Below are positions 4,958 to 8,778 of a DNA stretch of 8,778 nt, in pieces. The stretch is from an uncultured Collinsella sp. (GTDB lineage: Bacteria > Actinomycetota > Coriobacteriia > Coriobacteriales > Coriobacteriaceae): assembly GCA_902489955.1 (NCBI GenBank), contig CABUBY010000072.1, positions 1-8,778 of the forward strand, read 5' to 3'. The number at the start of each line of letters is the position of its first letter. Positions within the stretch are counted from its first letter, which is position 1. The translations under genes and the position numbers were made by a program. The notes under the pieces are model-generated. The model had not been told where the DNA came from. It made no database searches and saw nothing but the letters and a program-made list of their open reading frames with translations.

Positions 4958-7054
4958 TTACTTTTTGCGGGCAAGCTCACCGATGTTGGCGATGCCAGAG
5001 AAAACGGCCTCGAAGCGGTTGAGCAGCTTAAGGCGATTATCGCGAAGCTGCTCGTCCTTGTCCATGACCATGACCTCATCGAAGAAACGGTCGATGGGCG
5101 CGCGCAGGGCGGCGAGGGCGGCAAATGCGGCCGGGTAGTCCTCGGCAGCAAGGGCGGCATCGACAGCGGTCTGAGCAGCCTCGGAGGCGTCGGCGAGCGC
5201 GAGCTCGGCCTCGCCCATCAGGCTGCGGTCATACTCCGCACCCAGCTCGGGCTTGGAGATGTGCGCGGCACGGGCATAGGCGGTAGCCAGGTTGTCAAAG
5301 GTCTCGGCATCATTCTTGCGGGCCTCGTCGAGGGCGGCGCAGCGGGCGAAGAAGACGGACGGGGCGATGATGTGCACCGCGGAGACGGCGGCAACGGTAT
5401 CGGCCGGGATCTTTTCGTCGCGGGCCATGCTCACCAGGCGGCCATGGAAGAAGTCACGAACCTGCTGGGCGACCTCGGCGGCGTCGAACTCAATGCCCTG
5501 CTCGCTGTAAAGCTGCAGAGCAAAGTCAATCAGCGACGTGGGGTCGATCGGCAGACGGTCGCGCAGAATGTTGATGATGCCGATAGCGGCACGACGCAGC
5601 GCGTAGGGATCGGAGGAGCCGGTCGGGGGCTCGCCGATGGCAAAGATACCGGCGATGGTATCGAGCTTGTCGGCGCAGGCCACGATGCAGCCAGCGGTGC
5701 CCTCGGGCAGCTCGTCACCGGCAAAGCGGGGACGATAATGATCGCGAATGGCGTGGGCGACCTCGTCGTTCTCCCCCATCGCGGTGGCGTAGTAACCGCC
5801 CATCACGCCCTGCTGGCTCGTGAACTCGACGACGGCGTTGGACACCAGGTCGGCCTTGCACAGGTGCGCGGCGCGAGCGGCGTCGGCGGCAAGATGGGCG
5901 CCCAGATGAGCCTCGCGGGCAATAGCGAGCGCGAGCTGCTCAATGCGCTCGGACTTGGCGAGCACGCTGCCGAGCTTCTCCTGGAAGGCGACCTTGGCCA
6001 GGCGCTCACGGAACTCGTCGAGGGAGATCTTCAGGTCCTCCTCGTAGAAGAACTTAGCGTCGTCCAGACGGGCGCGCACGACGCGCTCGTTGCCGTCGAT
6101 CACGCGCTCGGCATTCTCGGGCTTGCTGTTGGAGACGACCACGAACTCACGCGTCAGCTTGCCCTCGCCGTCATAGATCGGGAAGTAGCGCTGGTTGGTG
6201 AGCATGGACTCGCAGATGATCTCGTGCGGGACCTTGAGGAACTCCTCATCGAAGGTACCTACGAGCACCGTCGGCCACTCGCAGAGGTTGATAACCTCCT
6301 CGAAGACCTTCTTGGGCGTGTCGACATGGCAGCCAGGACGGGCGGCCTCGACCTCGGCGATACCGGCGAGGATGGCCTCGCGACGACGCTCGGCAGAGAG
6401 CACGCCGGCGTCCTCGAGCACCTGCTCGTAGACGGCAGGGCTGGCGACCACGTGGTCACCGGGGCCAAGCACACGATGGCCGCGCGTGGTGTTGCCGCTC
6501 GTCACGTCGGCAAACGACACGGGGACGACGTCCTCGCCCAGAAGGCAGCAGATCCAGCGGACCGGACGCACGAACGTGGCGTGCTCGTGACCCCAGCGCT
6601 GACTACGGTAGTTTGGCCACTGAAGGCCGGCGATGGTCTTCTCGCACAGGGCCGTCAGGATCGGGGTGGCCGGGGCGGAGGGAATGTTCTTCTCGGCAAA
6701 GACGTACTCGCGACCGTCGGTGTCCTCGCGGCGCACCAGGTCCTCGGCAGCCACGCCGCACTTTCGGGCAAAGCCCTGGGCAGCCTTGGTGGCGTTACCG
6801 TCGGCGTCGAAGGCGATGTTTGCCGCGGGACCGCGCTTGACCTCGTGGACCTCATCGGTCGCGGTGGCGACGTTGGCCACAAGTGCGGTCAGGCGGCGCG
6901 GACTCGAGATAACGCGGACCTCGCCATGGGCAAGGCCGGCCTCGTCGAGACCCTTGGCAATCATGGTACCGAGCTGCTTGACGGCGTTGTTCAGCGGCGC
7001 GGAGGGCATTTCCTCCGTACCGATCTCAAACAGGAAATCCTTAGCGTCTGCCAT
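4958..7054 (-). CDS. glyS: Glycyl-tRNA synthetase beta subunit
   Basis: The beta subunit of the bacterial alpha2beta2 glycyl-tRNA synthetase recognises and binds tRNA-Gly, while the alpha subunit activates glycine. The product is 698 residues, close to the usual 690. It begins with the family signature FLFEIGTEEMPSAPLNNAV (7-25). It continues with VKRGPAA (72-78), LTNQRYFPIYD (285-295) and FTSQQGVMGGYYA (411-423). The HD-like region ADKLDTIAGIFAIGEPPTGSSDP (461-483) is followed by ALRRAAIGI. The C-terminal anticodon-binding helices end with FFDEVMVMDKDEQLRDNRL (657-675). ATG at 7054 lies 3 nt after the glyQ stop codon, and no separate strong ribosome-binding site is evident, which suggests translational coupling to glyQ. 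Confidence 0.97.
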   Translation of the reverse strand: MADAKDFLFEIGTEEMPSAPLNNAVKQLGTMIAKGLDEAGLAHGEVRVISSPRRLTALVANVATATDEVHEVKRGPAANIAFDADGNATKAAQGFARKCGVAAEDLVRREDTDGREYVFAEKNIPSAPATPILTALCEKTIAGLQWPNYRSQRWGHEHATFVRPVRWICCLLGEDVVPVSFADVTSGNTTRGHRVLGPGDHVVASPAVYEQVLEDAGVLSAERRREAILAGIAEVEAARPGCHVDTPKKVFEEVINLCEWPTVLVGTFDEEFLKVPHEIICESMLTNQRYFPIYDGEGKLTREFVVVSNSKPENAERVIDGNERVVRARLDDAKFFYEEDLKISLDEFRERLAKVAFQEKLGSVLAKSERIEQLALAIAREAHLGAHLAADAARAAHLCKADLVSNAVVEFTSQQGVMGGYYATAMGENDEVAHAIRDHYRPRFAGDELPEGTAGCIVACADKLDTIAGIFAIGEPPTGSSDPYALRRAAIGIINILRDRLPIDPTSLIDFALQLYSEQGIEFDAAEVAQQVRDFFHGRLVSMARDEKIPADTVAAVSAVHIIAPSVFFARCAALDEARKNDAETFDNLATAYARAAHISKPELGAEYDRSLMGEAELALADASEAAQTAVDAALAAEDYPAAFAALAALRAPIDRFFDEVMVMDKDEQLRDNRLKLLNRFEAVFSGIANIGELARKK

Positions 7055-7057
7055 GGC

Positions 7058-7969
7058 TTACGCCACCTCGCCTTCCTGGTCGGCATTCTCGTTGACTCCG
7101 GCGACCTCGGCCATATAGGCCTCGCAGCACGCCTTCGCGACGGCGCGAACGCGCAGGATGTAGTTGGCACGCTCGACCGCGGACAGCGCGCCGCGGGCAT
7201 CGAGCAGGTTGAAGGCGTGGCTGCACTTCATGACGCAGTCGTAGGCCGGCAGCGGCAGCTTGCGCTCCAAGCAGGAGTGGCACTCCGCCTCGTAGTCGTC
7301 AAACTTTTGACGCATCATCTCGACGTTGGCGACCTCAAAGTTGTAAGCGCTGAACTCGCGCTCGTTCTCGAGGAACACGTCGCCGTAAGTCATGGGCGTG
7401 CCGTCGGGCAGGTAGCTCCACACCAGGTCGTAGACGGAGTTGACACCCTGCGCGTACATGGCGATACGCTCCAGACCATAGGTGATCTCGACGGGCACGG
7501 GGTCGACCTCGATGCCGCCTACCTGCTGGAAGTACGTGAACTGCGTGACCTCCATGCCGTTGAGCCAGACCTCCCAGCCAAGGCCCCAGGCGCCAAGGGT
7601 CGGGCTCTCCCAGTCGTCCTCGACAAAGCGAACGTCATGGTCGTTGGGGTCCAGGCCGATAGCGGCCAGCGAACCCAGGTAGAGCTCCTGGGCATTGACC
7701 GGAGACGGCTTGATGAGCACCTGGAACTGATAGTAGTGCTGCATGCGGTTGGGGTTCTCGCCGTAGCGGCCGTCGGCAGGACGGCGGCAGGGCTGCGCAT
7801 AGCAGGTGCGCCACTCGGCGGGACCGAGCGAGCGCAGCGTGGTCGCGGTGTGGAAGGTACCGGCACCGACCTCGGAGTCATAGGGCTGCATAATGACGCA
7901 GCCCTGCTCGCCCCAGTACTGCTGGAGGCGCAGGATGATGTCTTGGAAGGAAAGCGATGAAGCGTTCAT
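7058..7969 (-). CDS. glyQ: Glycyl-tRNA synthetase alpha subunit
   Basis: This class II catalytic subunit forms glycyl-adenylate and, with GlyS, charges tRNA-Gly. The 303-residue product is nearly identical in pattern to known GlyQ: WGEQGCVIMQPYDSEVGAGT (19-38), the motif 2 region AQPCRRPADGRYGENPNR (58-75), HYYQFQVLIKPSP, ELYLGSL, FVEDDWESPTLGAWGLGWEV (115-134) and EVTQFTYFQQVGG (140-152). Motif 3 is ITYGLERIAMY (162-172). The ATG at 7969 gives the expected N-terminus. Its ribosome-binding site is unusual: GAGGGG is about 11 nt upstream and AGAGG only 1 nt upstream, so initiation may be modest. It follows lepB after 59 nt and precedes glyS by 3 nt, so the two subunits should be made together. 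Confidence 0.97.
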   Translation of the reverse strand: MNASSLSFQDIILRLQQYWGEQGCVIMQPYDSEVGAGTFHTATTLRSLGPAEWRTCYAQPCRRPADGRYGENPNRMQHYYQFQVLIKPSPVNAQELYLGSLAAIGLDPNDHDVRFVEDDWESPTLGAWGLGWEVWLNGMEVTQFTYFQQVGGIEVDPVPVEITYGLERIAMYAQGVNSVYDLVWSYLPDGTPMTYGDVFLENEREFSAYNFEVANVEMMRQKFDDYEAECHSCLERKLPLPAYDCVMKCSHAFNLLDARGALSAVERANYILRVRAVAKACCEAYMAEVAGVNENADQEGEVA

Positions 7970-8015
7970 GCCTCTAATATCCCCTCGTCGAAACGATTAC
8001 ACGGTTAGGTACTGT

Positions 8016-8021
8016 ACTATA
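8016..8021 (-). promoter_or_regulatory. Possible -10 element in the lepB-glyQ gap
   Basis: TATAGT at 8016-8021 on the minus strand lies 46 nt before the glyQ start. No convincing -35 is present at 16-18 nt, where the sequence is the end of lepB. The odd palindrome GTACTGTAC (8009-8017) overlaps it. glyQS may be transcribed from here or simply from the trmD-lepB transcript. No terminator is seen in the 59-nt gap. Confidence 0.3.
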
Positions 8022-8028
8022 GCGGTTT

Positions 8029-8592
8029 TTAGTCGATGGCGCCGATGCGGCTGAGCGGCCAGTAGCGCACGAGCGCCACGGCAATCAGATCGGAACGGTC
8101 GACGGGACCAAAGTAGCGCGAGTCGGCAGAGTTTTCGCGGTTGTCGCCCATCACCCACACACAATCGTCGGGAACGGTGTAGGGATAACTCACCTGAGCG
8201 CCGGGAGCCTGGACTGAAAGCGGCCAGCTCATGCCGGTCGTGTAGTCCTCGTCGAGCGCCCGACCGTCAACGACCACCTTGCCGTCCTGCAGATCGACCG
8301 TCTGGCCGGCGGTGGCAATGACGCGCTTGACGAGCACATCGTGCTCGGAGGTGCCGTCGGGGTTGTGGAACACCACGATGTCGCCCTGTTTAACAGGTTG
8401 ACCGAGCTCAAGGCTCACCTTTTGCGCCAGGATCTGGTCGCCAATCTCGATCGTGAACTCCATGGAACCGGTAGGCACCACAAAGGGCTCGACCACAAAC
8501 GAGCGAATCAAAAAGGTGGCTACGAGAGCGATCGCGACGACCACGATCCACTCAAATGCACCCTTTAGCACGGAATGCTGCGACGGAACCAT
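8029..8592 (-). CDS. lepB: Signal peptidase I
   Basis: This membrane-anchored Ser/Lys protease removes signal peptides from exported proteins on the outer face of the membrane. The 187-residue product has one N-terminal transmembrane helix (about 13-29). The nucleophile motif is VVPTGSME with Ser43, the general base is Lys89 in DVLVKRVIA, and the conserved GDNRENSADSRYFGPV is at 149-164. The residues after Ser-Met-Glu are FT instead of the common PT. The ATG at 8592 is chosen because GAGGAG lies 5 nt upstream, within the end of trmD, and the protein then begins just before the anchor. Longer readings from 8730 would overlap trmD throughout and add an unrelated 46-residue head. The gene starts 2 nt after the trmD stop, so the two are probably co-transcribed and translationally coupled. 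Confidence 0.95.
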   Translation of the reverse strand: MVPSQHSVLKGAFEWIVVVAIALVATFLIRSFVVEPFVVPTGSMEFTIEIGDQILAQKVSLELGQPVKQGDIVVFHNPDGTSEHDVLVKRVIATAGQTVDLQDGKVVVDGRALDEDYTTGMSWPLSVQAPGAQVSYPYTVPDDCVWVMGDNRENSADSRYFGPVDRSDLIAVALVRYWPLSRIGAID

Positions 8593-8594
8593 TC

Positions 8595-8778
8595 TCACTC
8601 CTCGCTCTGCGAATACGACGCGTCCAGGATCTCTTGCGCATATGCGCGCTCCTCGGGCGTAAGTCGTGCCGTCTCGATCAGGTCGGGACGCCAGCGACAG
8701 GTGCGCTCGATGGCATTCTTGCGGCGCCAAGCATCGACCTTGGCGTGATCGCCGCTTACGAGCACCGGAGGCACGCCC
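8595..8778 (-). CDS. trmD: tRNA (guanine-37-N1)-methyltransferase, C-terminal end (runs off the right edge)
   Basis: TrmD methylates G37 next to the anticodon of certain tRNAs and so prevents +1 frameshifting. Only the last 60 residues are present, translated by hand. They begin GVPPVLVSGDHAKVDAWRRK, continue with NAIERTCRWRPDLIETARLTPEE, and end in SQSEE with a TGA stop at 8595-8597. The pattern VPxVLxSGxHAxxxxWR...RTxxxRPxL is characteristic of the TrmD C-terminal domain. The gene is incomplete because of the window edge. Its 3' end contains the lepB ribosome-binding site. Confidence 0.93.
   Translation of the reverse strand, partial: GVPPVLVSGDHAKVDAWRRKNAIERTCRWRPDLIETARLTPEERAYAQEILDASYSQSEE

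Noticed and set aside
4706..7960. A 1,084-codon open reading frame on the plus strand opposite glyQ, glyS and part of ppsR
   Set aside because: Its translation has no recognisable domain and is the mirror of three well-conserved genes. In GC-rich DNA with strong third-position bias the antisense frame rarely contains stops, so length alone is not evidence of coding.
7970..8028. Possible glycine T-box or riboswitch leader before glyQ
   Set aside because: glyQS operons in Firmicutes often have a T-box, but this gap is only 59 nt, with no specifier stem, no T-box sequence and no terminator.
8593..8730. Upstream start for lepB at 8730 (46 extra residues)
   Set aside because: The extension lies entirely within the trmD coding region in another frame and resembles no signal peptidase. 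The ATG at 8592 has a good ribosome-binding site and gives the standard N-terminal anchor.

Overview
The window is a GC-rich bacterial chromosome segment in which every recognisable gene lies on the minus strand. It reads from right to left as trmD (C-terminal end only), lepB, glyQ, glyS, ppsR, ppdK, rplS and rnhB (N-terminal part only). The organism is probably an anaerobic actinobacterium of the Coriobacteriia, such as a Collinsella relative. This is inferred from GC content, the alpha2beta2 glycyl-tRNA synthetase, the actinobacterial-looking pyruvate phosphate dikinase, and the close packing of PPDK with its DUF299 regulator. The sequence alone does not prove it.

Layout. At 8778-8029 the end of trmD (tRNA m1G37 methyltransferase) runs into lepB (signal peptidase I) with 2 nt between them. 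A 59-nt gap leads to glyQ and glyS, the two subunits of glycyl-tRNA synthetase, 3 nt apart. After 34 nt comes ppsR, the bifunctional kinase/phosphorylase that switches PPDK or PEP synthase off and on. A 297-nt AT-richer intergenic region follows, dense in repeats: a perfect 13-bp inverted repeat, an array of TTTACC boxes, and two pairs of direct repeats. It leads into ppdK. The ppdK end is marked by a strong TTCG-loop hairpin, followed by a recognisable sigma-70-type promoter and a structured leader for rplS (ribosomal protein L19). A second TTCG-loop hairpin with a U-run separates rplS from rnhB (RNase HII).

The outer genes (trmD, lepB, rplS, rnhB) belong to the widely conserved translation/secretion neighbourhood that includes trmD-rplS-lepB-rnhB. 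Here that neighbourhood is split by a glyQS-ppsR-ppdK block. PPDK and its regulator form one functional unit: PPDK interconverts pyruvate + ATP + Pi with PEP + AMP + PPi through a phosphohistidine (His478), and PpsR should modify the nearby Thr476.

The proteins are ordinary family members and I see no mobile element, CRISPR array or unknown gene. The least explained DNA is the ppsR-ppdK intergenic region, together with the hairpins placed directly against the ribosome-binding sites of ppdK and ppsR and in the rplS leader.
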